From positions 910,288 to 974,287 of the forward strand of contig JAOSKN010000002.1 of assembly GCA_027493525.1 (NCBI GenBank): a stretch of DNA of 64,000 nt, in the 5' to 3' direction. This document shows, in pieces, positions 17,033 through 28,925 of the stretch. The DNA is from Planctomycetota bacterium (GTDB lineage: Bacteria > Planctomycetota > SZUA-567 > H5-PLA8). Every line of letters begins with the position of its first letter. Position 1 is the first letter of the stretch. The notes under the pieces were generated by a model, which worked only from the letters and a program-made list of their open reading frames with translations, ran no database searches and was not told where the DNA came from. Position numbers and translations under genes: made by a program.

Positions 17033-19630
17033 ATGGCGCAGGACCAACCTGAGCGCAAGCCCGGCAAGTCCAAGGCCGCGCGCGCCGGCGCCCCGCCTTC
17101 CAAGGCCGCCGCGCAGCAACCCAAACCGAAAGCGTCAGGTTCCGGGAAACCGGCCTCGCCGGGAAGCAAGACGTCCAAGCCTCCGGCGATAAAGCAGGCC
17201 GCGCCGAAGCCAGCCGCCGGACGCGCGGGCAGCGAGGCGCCGGGCGAAGCGGCCCCCGACAAGAGAGCGCCGAAGCCGGCGCCTCCGCCCGACCCCCCCG
17301 CGCCGGCCGAACCCGAAGCGCCTGCCGGCGAGAACGAAGGCCCCGATTCCGAGAAGCTCGCCGCCGCGAAGCGCTTCGCCGAAGAGAAGCTGCGCCGCGA
17401 GGCCGAGGCGCGCCGGCCGTTCCTCTCGCGAACCTGGCGCGTGCGGATCCTGTGGGTGTTCGTGATCGTCTTCGGGATGGGGGTCTACAAGGGCGTCTCG
17501 CTGCTGGTCGGCCGCGCGCCGCCGCGCGAACGCGAAAAGACCGAACAGACCGCGCTGAACAAACTCGCCAAGCGCCCGCTCGACAGCCTGCTCCCGCTGG
17601 CCAAGCCGCTGCTGGAGGCCGAGCCCTTGCCGTATCCGGCCGCGACCCAGGCGCTGCCTGAACCCCGCGTGGCGGTGAAGCGCGTCGCGATCCTGACGCC
17701 CCTGCCGGCCGCGGCGCAGGAGGACGCGCCCGCGGATGCGCGCGCCCTGGCGCTGGGCTTCAGCGAGCTGTTGCGCCGGGATCTGCTGCTCGTGGATACG
17801 CTGAGCGTCTTCGATGGCCGCGCGACCGACCGCGCCTTCGGCACGTTCAAGGACCAGGTTGCCGCCTTGGGGCCGGTATTAAAGGGGCTTGAGACGGTCG
17901 TGCAGGTCGCGGTGGAAAAGAAAGAAGAGCATTTCGTCGTGCGGGCCGCGGTCGGGCCGCCGGCCGACATCGTGCCCGTGCAGGTGCCGGAGCTGAAAGC
18001 GAAGCCGGGCGAGACCGCGCAGGCGGCGCGCGCGCTGTTGCTTGCCGTCTGCCGGGAACTTGGCGTCACGGTCGGCGCGGAGGCGCGGAAACGAATCGAC
18101 GCGTATGTGCCGCGCGAGGACACGCTGGTTCAGACGGGGCAGCAGATGCTCGCGGCGCCGGACGGGCGCATTACCGGCAATTACGCGGCGAATCCCCTGA
18201 TGACCGGCGCGCAACTGCGGCGAACGGAGGATCGCGGCAAGGGTCCGTACTTGAAGGCGATCCTGGCGCTGGATTCCAACCACGTCGAGGCGCGCCTGAT
18301 GTCGGAGGAGGTCCTTCCCCCGAACGAAGCGCAGGCCGCCGCGATGCAGCACTTGAAGGAAGCCCTCGACCGCTCACCGCATTTCGGCCCGGCGCACCTC
18401 CAGAAATCCCGCAGGCTGCTCGCCGCGGGGCAGGCCGACGGCGCCCTCGAAGAGGCGGCGCTGGCCGCGGCGCTGATGCCGGGCCATCCGCTGGCGCGCG
18501 TGAATCTGGCAGAGACCTACCTGGCCTGCCACGCGCCGCTTCCGGCGCGAAAACACGCCGATTTGGCCTTCGAAGCGGCCCCGAACCTGCCCCAGACGCA
18601 CGCGTTGCGCATCCGGATCGCCGAAGTCAGCGGCGAGCCGGAGCGCGCCGTGGAACTCGCCCGCGCCTTCGTGGAGCGCCTCCCCGATTCCGGCGAGGCA
18701 CGCGCCTCGCTCGTCCGCGCGCTGCGCCTGGCTGGGAAACCCGACGAGGCCGGGGCAGAGCTGAAGGCGATTCCCGAGGCCGCGCTGGAGCCGGCCGTCC
18801 GGGCGCGGCTGGCGGCGGAGCTGGCCTGGTGGCAGGGCCGCCCCGACGCGGCGCTCGAGGCGTTGCAGGCCGCCGGGGACGCCCCCGAGGCGAAGGCCCT
18901 GCGCGAAGAGATCGAAGCATTCCGCGAGTTGCCAGGCGCCGCGCATAAGGTGCTGGAGTCCGCGCGCGTAAGTGAATTCATGTTTGCCGCCGCGAACGCA
19001 CAGATCCTGGAGCGCCTCGCCTTGAAGGATAAGCTGGAAGAGGCAGTGGCCCGGATGGAGGCGCTCGCGCCCGGCGATCCCCGCGCGTTGCGCTGGCGGA
19101 TCCGCGTGCTCGCGCATCAGGGCAAGCGTTTCGAGAGCCTGGAATTTGTCGAAAGGCTGAACGCCGCGCTTAAGCCCGAAGGCGCCGCGGAGGCCCCGCC
19201 TCCGCCGCGCGACCTCCAGGACGCGGCGCATGAGGTGGAAGCGCTGCTGGCGCACGCGCGATTCGACCACGCCCGAAAGGTCCTGGATGCGCTGGGGATG
19301 CCCGCCGGCGCGCCTTTCTACAGGCGCCTGAAAGCTCGCATCGAACTCGTCGAAGGCCTCTTCTACGCTACTCAACTCAACGATTTCGACTACGCCAAGG
19401 CGCGCTTTCTCAACAGCCTGCAGCTCGAACGGAAGAACGCCGACGCGCAGAAGGCCATATTGGGGCAGATGGAGAATTTTCTGCGGCTGCTGGTTCAGAG
19501 CGGCAAGGAGGACGAAGCCGCGCTGATTCCGCAGACCTTCAACAGCATGCTCGACGACCCGCTCGTCGAACGCCTGCGCCAGGCGCTGGCGGAGGCCTTG
19601 ACGGTTCAAAAGAAGAATAAGAAGCACTGA
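17033..19630 (+). CDS. Large membrane-anchored TPR protein with a disordered Lys/Ala/Pro N-terminus
   Basis: 865 residues. Residues 1-125 are low-complexity (Lys, Ala, Pro, Glu) and cytosolic-looking; residues about 140-160 form one transmembrane helix (ILWVFVIVFGMGVYKG). Residues about 205-345 are a compact alpha/beta domain (VKRVAILTPL ... GFSELLRRDLLLVDTLSVF) that resembles TolB-N/FlgO-type domains, weakly. From about 420 to the end there are repeated TPR-type helices (ALDRSPHFGPAHLQKSRRLL, ALMPGHPLARVNLAETYL, LARAFVERLPDSGEARASLV). Topology suggests a scaffold facing the periplasm. No family name is secure. A single-gene unit after hpnB. Confidence 0.75.
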   Translation: MAQDQPERKPGKSKAARAGAPPSKAAAQQPKPKASGSGKPASPGSKTSKPPAIKQAAPKPAAGRAGSEAPGEAAPDKRAPKPAPPPDPPAPAEPEAPAGENEGPDSEKLAAAKRFAEEKLRREAEARRPFLSRTWRVRILWVFVIVFGMGVYKGVSLLVGRAPPREREKTEQTALNKLAKRPLDSLLPLAKPLLEAEPLPYPAATQALPEPRVAVKRVAILTPLPAAAQEDAPADARALALGFSELLRRDLLLVDTLSVFDGRATDRAFGTFKDQVAALGPVLKGLETVVQVAVEKKEEHFVVRAAVGPPADIVPVQVPELKAKPGETAQAARALLLAVCRELGVTVGAEARKRIDAYVPREDTLVQTGQQMLAAPDGRITGNYAANPLMTGAQLRRTEDRGKGPYLKAILALDSNHVEARLMSEEVLPPNEAQAAAMQHLKEALDRSPHFGPAHLQKSRRLLAAGQADGALEEAALAAALMPGHPLARVNLAETYLACHAPLPARKHADLAFEAAPNLPQTHALRIRIAEVSGEPERAVELARAFVERLPDSGEARASLVRALRLAGKPDEAGAELKAIPEAALEPAVRARLAAELAWWQGRPDAALEALQAAGDAPEAKALREEIEAFRELPGAAHKVLESARVSEFMFAAANAQILERLALKDKLEEAVARMEALAPGDPRALRWRIRVLAHQGKRFESLEFVERLNAALKPEGAAEAPPPPRDLQDAAHEVEALLAHARFDHARKVLDALGMPAGAPFYRRLKARIELVEGLFYATQLNDFDYAKARFLNSLQLERKNADAQKAILGQMENFLRLLVQSGKEDEAALIPQTFNSMLDDPLVERLRQALAEALTVQKKNKKH

Positions 19631-19660
19631 CCTGCGGCCGGGCCCGGTTTCGGCGCCGAT

Positions 19661-19696
19661 CCATGCCAGGATGCCGGGCTCCCCATGCCAGGATGC
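19661..19696. repeat. Short direct repeat, 14 bases twice
   Basis: CCATGCCAGGATGC occurs at 19661-19674 and 19683-19696 (22-base period) between the TPR gene and tRNA-Gln. No function is apparent; a local duplication is the simplest explanation. Confidence 0.6.
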
Positions 19697-19750
19697 AACC
19701 CCCCAGGTTCCGCAACCCGAATTGAGTGCTGAGGTTGAAGCGGAAATGAA

Positions 19751-19825
19751 TGGTTACCGGGCCAGGACTCGAACCTGGAATGGAGGTACCAAAAACCTCT
19801 GTGTTACCGATTACACCACCCGGTA
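19751..19825 (-). tRNA. tRNA-Gln (anticodon TTG)
   Basis: Complete 75-base cloverleaf on the minus strand with encoded CCA. Acceptor TACCGGG pairs with CCCGGTA; D-arm GTGT/ACAC; anticodon arm GAGGT-TTTTGGT-ACCTC with anticodon TTG; T-arm CCAGG-TTCGAGT-CCTGG; discriminator A. Lies between the TPR gene and hisS, oriented against both. Confidence 0.95.
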
Positions 19826-20001
19826 GCCGGAGGACGGCTTGGCGGTCGGGTAAGACGTACCCGCCCTGGGCCTGATTTTCAAGGCCGCCCGCTCCGGGCG
19901 CGGTTTGACGTGTCGAGTTCGGCGGCTGCGGGTATCCTCTGACCCCTTGTGCGGCGGCGCGCGACGGCGCTTGCCGGGACCCATACTTGAAGGAATGGAT
20001 C

Positions 20002-21378
20002 ATGGCGAAGATGAAGGCCGCGAGCGGCTTCCGGGATTTCCTGCCCGACGCCTGCCGCAAGCGCGCCGATCTGATGCGGCGCATCAAGGCCACCTACGAG
20101 GCCTTCGGCTACGAGCCCATTGAGACTCCGGCGCTCGAGAACCTCGCCGTCTTCCTGGGCAAGGGCGGCGGCGAGAACGAGAAGCTGATGTACAAGCTGC
20201 TCAAGCGCGGCGAGAAGCTCCAGCGCGCGCTAGAAACCGGCGTGAAGGAGGAGAACGACCTCGCCGACGCGGGCCTGCGCTTCGACCTCACCGTGCCGCT
20301 GGCGCGCTTTTTCGCCGAACACCGCGCCGAGCTGCCCACGCCCTTCAAGCGCTACCACATCGGGCCGGTCTGGCGCGCCGAACGCGCGCAGCATGGGCGC
20401 TTTCGCGAGTTCATCCAGTGCGATGTGGACGCGATCGGGAGCGGGAGCATGATGGTCGAGTCCGACGTGCTCCTGGCGACGGCCACGGCGCTGAGCGAAC
20501 TGGGGTTCTCGGGGCTTGAAGTGAAGCTCAATTCGCGCGCGTTGCTACATCTGCTGGTCGGAGCGGCCGGCGTGGCGGAGGCGCAGCGCGGCGAAACGAT
20601 CACGGCCCTGGACAAGCTCGAGAAGATCGGCGCCGATGGCGTGCGCGGTGAACTGGCGCAGCGCGGCGTACCGGGCGAGGCCGCCGCGCGCCTGCTGGAG
20701 TTCTATGCCGCCTCCCGCGCGAGCGCCGGCCTGAACCTGCTCGATGAAACCGGGCGGAACATCGCCGCGTGGAGCGGCGCGTCAGCCGAGGCGGAACTGG
20801 CAGGCTTGCGCGAAGTGCTCGAACTCACGCCCGACCTGCCCTCCGGAAAGCTCGTCTTCGACCCGTTTCTCGCGCGCGGGCTCGACTACTACACCGGGCC
20901 GGTCTTCGAGGTCGCCGCGGAAGGCGTCCCCTTCAGCCTCGCCGGCGGCGGGCGCTACGACGAGATGGTCGGGAACTTCACCGGGCAGCCGACGCCCGCG
21001 TGCGGCTTCTCGATCGGCTTCGAACGGATCTGCACGGTCATGGACGAGCGCGGCATGTTCGGAGCGGGCGCGCGCGCGGCCGATGTCCTGGTGGCGGCGC
21101 TTGACGATGCCCGCCCCGTGGAGCGCGCCGCGATCGAGTTGGGCCAGGCGCTGCGGAAGGCCGGCCTGCGCGCCGATGTCTTCCCCGGGCAGGCGAAGCC
21201 CGCGCGGCTCTATGAGCTGGCCGAGAAGAAAGGAATCCCGATCCTCGCGCAACTCGGCGGGCGCGAACTGCAGGACGGCGCCGTGCAGGTGCGGGACCTC
21301 AAGACACGGCAATCGGCCCAAGTGCCGCGGGATGCCGTCGCCGCCCACGTTCGCAAGATCCTGGATCCGGCCGGCTGA
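20002..21378 (+). CDS. hisS: Histidyl-tRNA synthetase
   Basis: Class II aminoacyl-tRNA synthetase that charges tRNA-His. 458 residues. Class II motif 2 is visible as FKRYHIGPVWRAERAQHGRFREFIQCD, here near residues 113-140; the histidine-specific signatures are RGLDYYTGPVFE (HisA, near 290) and AGGGRYDEMVG (HisB, near 313), with motif 3 as GFSIGFERI. The C-terminal anticodon-binding domain follows from about residue 355. The ATG at 20002 has GAAGGA eight bases upstream; an upstream ATG at 19987 overlaps this site and is less likely. Cytosolic. Confidence 0.95.
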   Translation: MAKMKAASGFRDFLPDACRKRADLMRRIKATYEAFGYEPIETPALENLAVFLGKGGGENEKLMYKLLKRGEKLQRALETGVKEENDLADAGLRFDLTVPLARFFAEHRAELPTPFKRYHIGPVWRAERAQHGRFREFIQCDVDAIGSGSMMVESDVLLATATALSELGFSGLEVKLNSRALLHLLVGAAGVAEAQRGETITALDKLEKIGADGVRGELAQRGVPGEAAARLLEFYAASRASAGLNLLDETGRNIAAWSGASAEAELAGLREVLELTPDLPSGKLVFDPFLARGLDYYTGPVFEVAAEGVPFSLAGGGRYDEMVGNFTGQPTPACGFSIGFERICTVMDERGMFGAGARAADVLVAALDDARPVERAAIELGQALRKAGLRADVFPGQAKPARLYELAEKKGIPILAQLGGRELQDGAVQVRDLKTRQSAQVPRDAVAAHVRKILDPAG

Positions 21379-21500
21379 GCGAGGCCTGCCTGTTGCGCGC
21401 AAGGCCGCCATGGAGAATACTCGGATCGAGGCAACCCGCCGGTCGCTGCAAGCGCACCTACACGCGGCGGGTACTATGGATACCGGGAAGCCAACTTCGA

Positions 21501-21773
21501 ATGGACGAGCCCGTATTATGCTCCCAATGCAACCAGCCCTTGCCGGACGACTGGGAACCCCCCATTGGGGCGACCGCCAAGCCGGTCTGCCCGGCCTGCG
21601 CGGTCCAGCACATACGCCGTAAGTCCCAGCGCCTGAAGGTAATTACGACGCTCTTGGACATGTACGGCGTGGATGCCGACGAGCAGGCTGCGCGCGAGCT
21701 GGAATCCAAGCTGAAAAGCCCGGCGGAGTCAAAACCCAAGGAGCCCCCGCCCGCGCACCCACCCAAGAAGTAG
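21501..21773 (+). CDS. Small zinc-ribbon protein (paralogue 1)
   Basis: 90 residues from the ATG at 21501; the frame is open upstream but the homologous part begins here. Two CxxC knuckles (CSQC near residue 7 and CPAC near 30) form a zinc ribbon, followed by an invariant-looking ACAVQHIRRKSQRLKVI helix, then a Pro/Lys-rich tail. The same layout recurs in the next gene: CSxC, LPxxW, CPxCAVxH, KSxRxxxI. Function unknown; such ribbons often bind nucleic acid or a partner protein. Located just downstream of hisS on the same strand. Confidence 0.65.
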   Translation: MDEPVLCSQCNQPLPDDWEPPIGATAKPVCPACAVQHIRRKSQRLKVITTLLDMYGVDADEQAARELESKLKSPAESKPKEPPPAHPPKK

Positions 21774-21954
21774 GGGGTAGCCGAGAGCCTAAAAAAGATG
21801 CACAGGTGCACGACTTTCTCGAAAAATCTGTGAAGGGGAAGGGAGTTGGGTATTCACATGTGCTCGGCTCGAAGCTATATTGACCGGTGCGGCAAGCATT
21901 CCTGGAACCTTAGAACCTACGACAAGCGCTGAGCAGAACTTGGGGGGCTCCGGC

Positions 21955-22146
21955 ATGGTGCGACACAAGTGCAGCGAATGTGGTAATACGTTGCCCACGA
22001 CTTGGCGTCCCCTGGCGACGCGAACTTGCGAGTCGATTTGTCCGACCTGTGCCGTGAAGCATATGCAGACCAAGTCCGAGCGCCGGCGCAAGATCACGGC
22101 CTCCTTGTCCAAGGGGAAGGCGCCGGCCGAAGCGGTCCAAGCCTGA
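21955..22146 (+). CDS. Small zinc-ribbon protein (paralogue 2)
   Basis: 63 residues from the ATG at 21955. CSEC near residue 6 and CPTC near 30 form the ribbon, then AVKHMQTKSERRRKITASL. It aligns with the preceding gene over about 45 residues with the same spacing of Cys, LPxxW, CAVxH and KSxR, so the two arose by tandem duplication; this copy lacks the acidic/proline tail of the first. A purine-rich GGGGGG stretch lies about eight bases before the start. It is followed directly by a terminator. Confidence 0.65.
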   Translation: MVRHKCSECGNTLPTTWRPLATRTCESICPTCAVKHMQTKSERRRKITASLSKGKAPAEAVQA

Positions 22147-22167
22147 TCCCATTCCGCTCCGCATGCA

Positions 22168-22210
22168 AACGCCGCCGCCGGCTTAGAGCTGGCGCGCGGC
22201 GTTTTCTTTT
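22168..22210 (+). terminator. Rho-independent terminator after the zinc-ribbon pair
   Basis: Inverted repeat AACGCCGC ... GCGGCGTT with an inner CGCC/GGCG extension, followed by TTCTTTT. It lies about 20 bases after the stop of the second zinc-ribbon gene and ends the hisS/zinc-ribbon region. Confidence 0.8.
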
Positions 22211-22489
22211 GTACGCCGGGAGGTTCTCGCAGCCTTTACGTGCGCTTCCATTTTGGGAACATGAGAGTAACTTGTAACGACTGTCGGCTTATTACCTTGA
22301 AGCTGCGCCGTCTCATCGGTTCGGAGGGGCCGGGGGCGGTGGCGCGCCAGCGCGCGCGCTTGGACTTACGGATTGGTTCGCCGCCGGTGTAAGCGAACAG
22401 GAACTATTGAACCTGTATTTTCGCACGCGGCGATCGCAATCCTTTAAGTCTTTGCGCAACTCAAGCCCTGACCGAGAGGAGACGGGAGC
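22211..22489. promoter_or_regulatory. Leader region of the TonB receptor-YfiR-kinase operon
   Basis: 279 bases with no gene. The operon promoter must lie here, but I see no consensus pair I would defend. The receptor's start at 22490 has a strong GAGGAG site about nine bases upstream (22475-22480). Confidence 0.35.
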
Positions 22490-24561
22490 ATGCCTATTCG
22501 ACGCCAAGGATCCACCCTTGCCTGGGCGACACTGGCCGTGCTGGCCTTATGCGGAGGGACGCTCGACGCGCGGGGCGGCGAAGCGGAAGCAGGGCAAGCC
22601 GACGCCGGGCCGGGCGAGCCGAATAAACCCACGGCCTCGGACGACGATAAGAATAAGAAGAAGGGGGCGAGATCCCCGATATTACCGAGTTGAGCCTCGA
22701 GGACTTGAGCAGGATCGAGGTCACCTCGGTATCGCGGCGCAAAGGCCAGATGCTCTTCGATGCGCCGGCGGCCGTGACGGTGATCACGCCCGAAGATATC
22801 GAACGGACGGGGCACCGGCACCTGCCCGAATTGCTGAGGCTGGTTCCCGGCATGCACGTGGGCCGGCTGACCGCCAACCGCTGGGCCGTGGCCGCCCGCG
22901 GGTTCACCAACGAATTCAACAGCCTCCAGCTCGTGCAGATGGACGGCCGGTCGATTTACACTCCGTTCTTCTCGGGGGTTTTCTGGATCGCGCAGGACAC
23001 CATGCTGGAGGATCTGGATCGAGTGGAGGTCATTCGCGGACCCGGCGCCACGCTGTGGGGCGCCAACGCGGTCAACGGGATCGTGAGCTACACGTCCAAA
23101 CCGGCTTCCGAGACGCAGGGCGTGCTGGCCTCGGGAGGCGGGGGCTCCACGGAAGGCGGATTCGGCGGCGTGCGCTACGGCGGCAAAGTCAACGAAGACC
23201 TGCACTATCGGCTCTATGCCAGGGTGCAGGAGCATCTGGAGACCCGCTCGCCCGGATTCAGCGACGACTGGCAGCGCTGGCAGACCGGGACGCGCTTCGA
23301 CTGGGCGCCGAAGGACGGCCCCGACAAGGTGACCTGGCAGGGGGACGTATACGAGGTGCGGCGCGCGGGCACCTCGCGGCAGGCGCCGGACATCGCCGCC
23401 GGAACTTCGGCCGAAGAGAACGGAGACGACCGCTACCATGGCTGGAACTTCCTGACCCGCTGGACCCACGATTTCGGTCCGGACAACCAGATGCAGCTCC
23501 AGGCTTATTACGATCATCTCGACTTGGTGATCACGCAGAACGAGCAGGCGCGGGGAAGCATCGCGCGGGCGCGGCACAACACGGCGGACCTCGACTTCCA
23601 GCACGGCTTCAGGCTTGGAGATCGCCAGCGCCTGGTCTACGGCGTCAACTACCGCACGGTGGAGTTCGAGATTCAGAACGGCTTTGCGCTGACCTTCGAT
23701 CCGACGGGGCGGCGCACGCACGCCGTCAGCGGCTTCATGCAGGACACCATCACGGCCATCGAGGACACGCTGGAATTCACGGTCGGCTCGAAGCTGGAGT
23801 ACAATTCCTTCACGGGGTTCGAATATCAGCCGAGCCTCAAGGCGCTTTACAAGCCCCACCGCGACCACGCGATCTGGACCAGCGTCGCGCGCGCCATTCG
23901 CGTCCCCGCGCTCTTCGAAAACGACATCCTGGTCTTCACGCCCGTGGTCATCGCGCCGGGGCTTTCGGCCACCATAACCGGCAACCGCGGGCTGGAGTCG
24001 GAGAACGTGGCGTCCTTCGAGCTGGGTTACCGCACCCAGCCTTTCTCCTGGTTCAGCCTTGACGCGACGGCGTTTTACAACCGCTTCGACAACCTGATCG
24101 GGAACCAGCCGCTCTCGCCGCTACCCCCGGTGCAGGAATTGGACAACGTCGACGAGGCGGGCGTCCTGGGGGCGGAACTCGCGGTGCATTTCCAGCCCCG
24201 CGAGGACTTGAGGCTAACGGCGCATTACAGTTTCCTCGACGTGGACCATGGTCCGGTGGGCGCGGAAGAGGAGAGCCCCCGCCACCAGTTTCACACGCGC
24301 GCCTACTGGGATGTGCGGAAGGACCTCGAACTCAACGCGGCCCTGTACTACGTCGGCGAGGCGAACAGCGTGAACGTGCGTGAATACTGGCGCGCGGACC
24401 TGGGCGTGACCTGGCGCCCGACCCGGCACCTGGAATTGAGCGTGTGGGGGCAGAACCTGATCCAGGACGACCACCTCGAATTCCGCAGCCCGCCGTCGCT
24501 GACGACCACGGAAGCCCAGATTCCGCGCGGCGTGTACGGCAAGTTGACGTTCCGCTGGTAA
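22490..24561 (+). CDS. TonB-dependent outer-membrane receptor, frameshifted near the N-terminus
   Basis: First frame 22490-22693 gives a signal peptide (residues 1-27) and a Lys/Asp-rich linker; the second runs to 24561. They join if one G is added to the G-run at 22663-22667, giving GGEIPDITELSLEDLSRIEV, the usual start of a plug domain, and a 690-residue protein. The plug shows FDAPAAVTVITPEDIERTG, DGRSIYTPFFSG and RVEVIRGPGATLWGANAVNG; the beta-barrel follows and ends in YGKLTFRW, with the C-terminal aromatic residue needed for outer-membrane insertion. Ligand unknown. It is 27 bases upstream of a yfiR homologue and then a CHASE8 kinase, which points to a signalling role as well as, or instead of, transport. 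Confidence 0.88.
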
Positions 24562-24588
24562 CCGACTCGAGAGCCAAGAACCGCGGTC

Positions 24589-25161
24589 ATGCTCTACTTC
24601 CGGCCTTTGCCCCTGATCCTGCTCGCGAGCCTGCTCGCGCAGCCCCTGCTGCGCGCGGAGGGGGAGGCGGTCGATGCGGAAAAGGCGGATAAGGTGAAGG
24701 CCGGCTATCTGTACAATTTTACCAAGTTCGTCTCTTGGCCGGAGCGATCCTTTGCCAGTTCCGGCGCGCCGCTGGTCATCGCCATCGTCGGGCAGTCGAA
24801 GATCGACGAAATGCTGAAGGCCGCCGTGGACGGCAAGGCCGTGCAGGGGCATCCGATTCTGGTCCGGACCTTTGAACGCTACGACGGGAATGCCCGCGAG
24901 GCGCTCAAGGACTGCCATATCCTCTTCATCACGGGCGCCGTGCGGCCGGCCGAGGCCCTTAGAGACGTGCAGGGCCGGAATACGCTGACGGTCTCCGACG
25001 ACGCGGGGTTCGCCATGACCGGCGGGATGATCGAGCTGTTCCTGAAGGACCGGAACATCGCCATGCGAGTGAACGTCAAGGCCGCCGAGGCGGCAAGCCT
25101 GACGGTCAGTTCCAAGCTCTTGCGTCTGGCCGAACTGGTCGAGCCCCGGAAAGAAGAATAG
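24589..25161 (+). CDS. YfiR-family periplasmic regulator (DUF4154)
   Basis: 190 residues with a signal peptide (residues 1-22, [13 protein letters not shown]) and the YfiR core: [16 protein letters not shown] near residue 40, [25 protein letters not shown], and [18 protein letters not shown]. In Pseudomonas, YfiR binds and represses the CHASE8 periplasmic domain of the diguanylate cyclase YfiN. Here the next gene encodes a histidine kinase whose periplasmic region looks like CHASE8, so the same mode of control is likely. Only one Cys remains in the mature part, so the disulfides of Pseudomonas YfiR are not conserved. Middle gene of a tight three-gene unit. Confidence 0.88.
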   Translation: MLYFRPLPLILLASLLAQPLLRAEGEAVDAEKADKVKAGYLYNFTKFVSWPERSFASSGAPLVIAIVGQSKIDEMLKAAVDGKAVQGHPILVRTFERYDGNAREALKDCHILFITGAVRPAEALRDVQGRNTLTVSDDAGFAMTGGMIELFLKDRNIAMRVNVKAAEAASLTVSSKLLRLAELVEPRKEE

Positions 25162-25183
25162 CCGCACGCCTTGGAGCCGTGCC

Positions 25184-27694
<2,511 letters not shown>

Positions 27695-27709
27695 GCGCCG
27701 GCGCGGCGC

Positions 27710-28759
27710 TCAGGTTCGGGCGCGGCCTCGCGCGTCGAGGCTCTTCACCGGCTTGCCGCCGGGAATCGCGCAGGCCAGGAAGCGCGCTTCGATTCGGCCG
27801 CCGGCGGGAATCGTAAGCAGCTTCTCCCCGCGGTCGTAGGCGCCCGGCAGGTGGCTGAAGGGCTCGAGCGCCATCGCGTAACTCGCGTTGAAATGCGGCG
27901 GCTGCGGCAGTTTTCCGGACTCCTGCCAGATCCAGACCACGGGAAATCGCGCGGCGTCCCAGCGCATCCCGAACCCGACCTTGCGCTTGCGGTTGACCAG
28001 CGCGTACCAGCCCTCGTCGAGTTCGTCGAGGTACAGCATGCGCTCGATGCCCGCCCCCGGCCGCAGCATGCGCGAGAAATCGTGCCGCCGGCCCAGGTAT
28101 CTCCCGCGCGGGAACGGCTGGCGCTCCTTCATTTCCACGCTTACCGTCTTCGCCGGCGCGCAGATCTCGCAATCGGGCGAGAGGAACGGCGGGCCGAAGG
28201 CCGGATGGTGCCCCCACATCACGCCCTGCGGGCGCGGCCCGAGGTTCCAGGCGACTTCGTCGAGTTCCAGCACGGGCGAATTCGAGCGCAAGGTCATGCG
28301 CCGTTCCAGGAAGAGCGGGGTCTTGCGCGTGCGCACCGAGAGCCGCACCCGCACGCAGCGGGGATCGTCCTCTTCCACCTCCACCTTCCAAGGCAGGGCC
28401 CAGACTTCGCCGTGAAAGTACATCTCGGTGTTGCGCACCTTGCCCTGCACGCGCGAACCGAAGGGGAAGAGTTCCTGCCAGCCGCCTTCGTAGCGGTCGG
28501 CGAAGCTCATCAGCGCGTCCGTCGGCGGGGCTTCGGCGCGCTCCGCGCGGATCGGGTTCGCGTTGCGCCAAAGGAAGTCCACGTCGAGCGGCTTGTAGAG
28601 GAATTCGACGAGGTCCGCGCCCTTGCCGGCGAGGACCGTGACGCGCAGCAGCTCGTTCTCCAGCGTCAGCGCCGGATAGCCCCACAGCGCCAAGTCGGTC
28701 TCGACGCGGCAGCCGTGGTTGCGGCGCGGGAAGAGGAGCGGCGGGCGGCGCGCGGGCAT
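27710..28759 (-). CDS. Aldose 1-epimerase-like (galactose mutarotase fold) protein
   Basis: 349 residues. Beta-supersandwich enzyme of the mutarotase/DUF4432 type: GYPALTLENELLRVTVLAGKGADL at the N-terminus, FADRYEGGWQELFPFG, the conserved HH pair in GHHPAFGPPFL (near residue 180) and WIWQESG, with the final YDRGEKLLTIPAGG. Mutarotases interconvert sugar anomers or, in related groups, bind sugar derivatives; substrate not predictable. No signal peptide, so cytosolic. It starts back to back with the esterase gene at 28926 and is convergent with the kinase gene, 15 bases away. Confidence 0.72.
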   Translation of the reverse strand: MPARRPPLLFPRRNHGCRVETDLALWGYPALTLENELLRVTVLAGKGADLVEFLYKPLDVDFLWRNANPIRAERAEAPPTDALMSFADRYEGGWQELFPFGSRVQGKVRNTEMYFHGEVWALPWKVEVEEDDPRCVRVRLSVRTRKTPLFLERRMTLRSNSPVLELDEVAWNLGPRPQGVMWGHHPAFGPPFLSPDCEICAPAKTVSVEMKERQPFPRGRYLGRRHDFSRMLRPGAGIERMLYLDELDEGWYALVNRKRKVGFGMRWDAARFPVVWIWQESGKLPQPPHFNASYAMALEPFSHLPGAYDRGEKLLTIPAGGRIEARFLACAIPGGKPVKSLDARGRART

Positions 28760-28925
28760 GGCGGTCTCCGTGGGCTCGCGAGGCGACGAACCGGATGCGG
28801 CTCCACGTTACGCGGGCCGCGCCGGGGGCTCAATGCGCGAATTCCGCGCCGCGGGCGTTCGCCGTTTGCGCCGCGGCGAGGTCGGATTACGGTGGACCCA
28901 TCCAAACCAACCGAGGGCTTGCGCG

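Noticed and set aside
28719-28925. N-terminal extension of the esterase gene upstream of 28926
   Set aside because: Arg/Gly-rich translation that runs through the divergent gene's start; the ATG at 28926 has a better ribosome-binding site and homologous protein begins after it.
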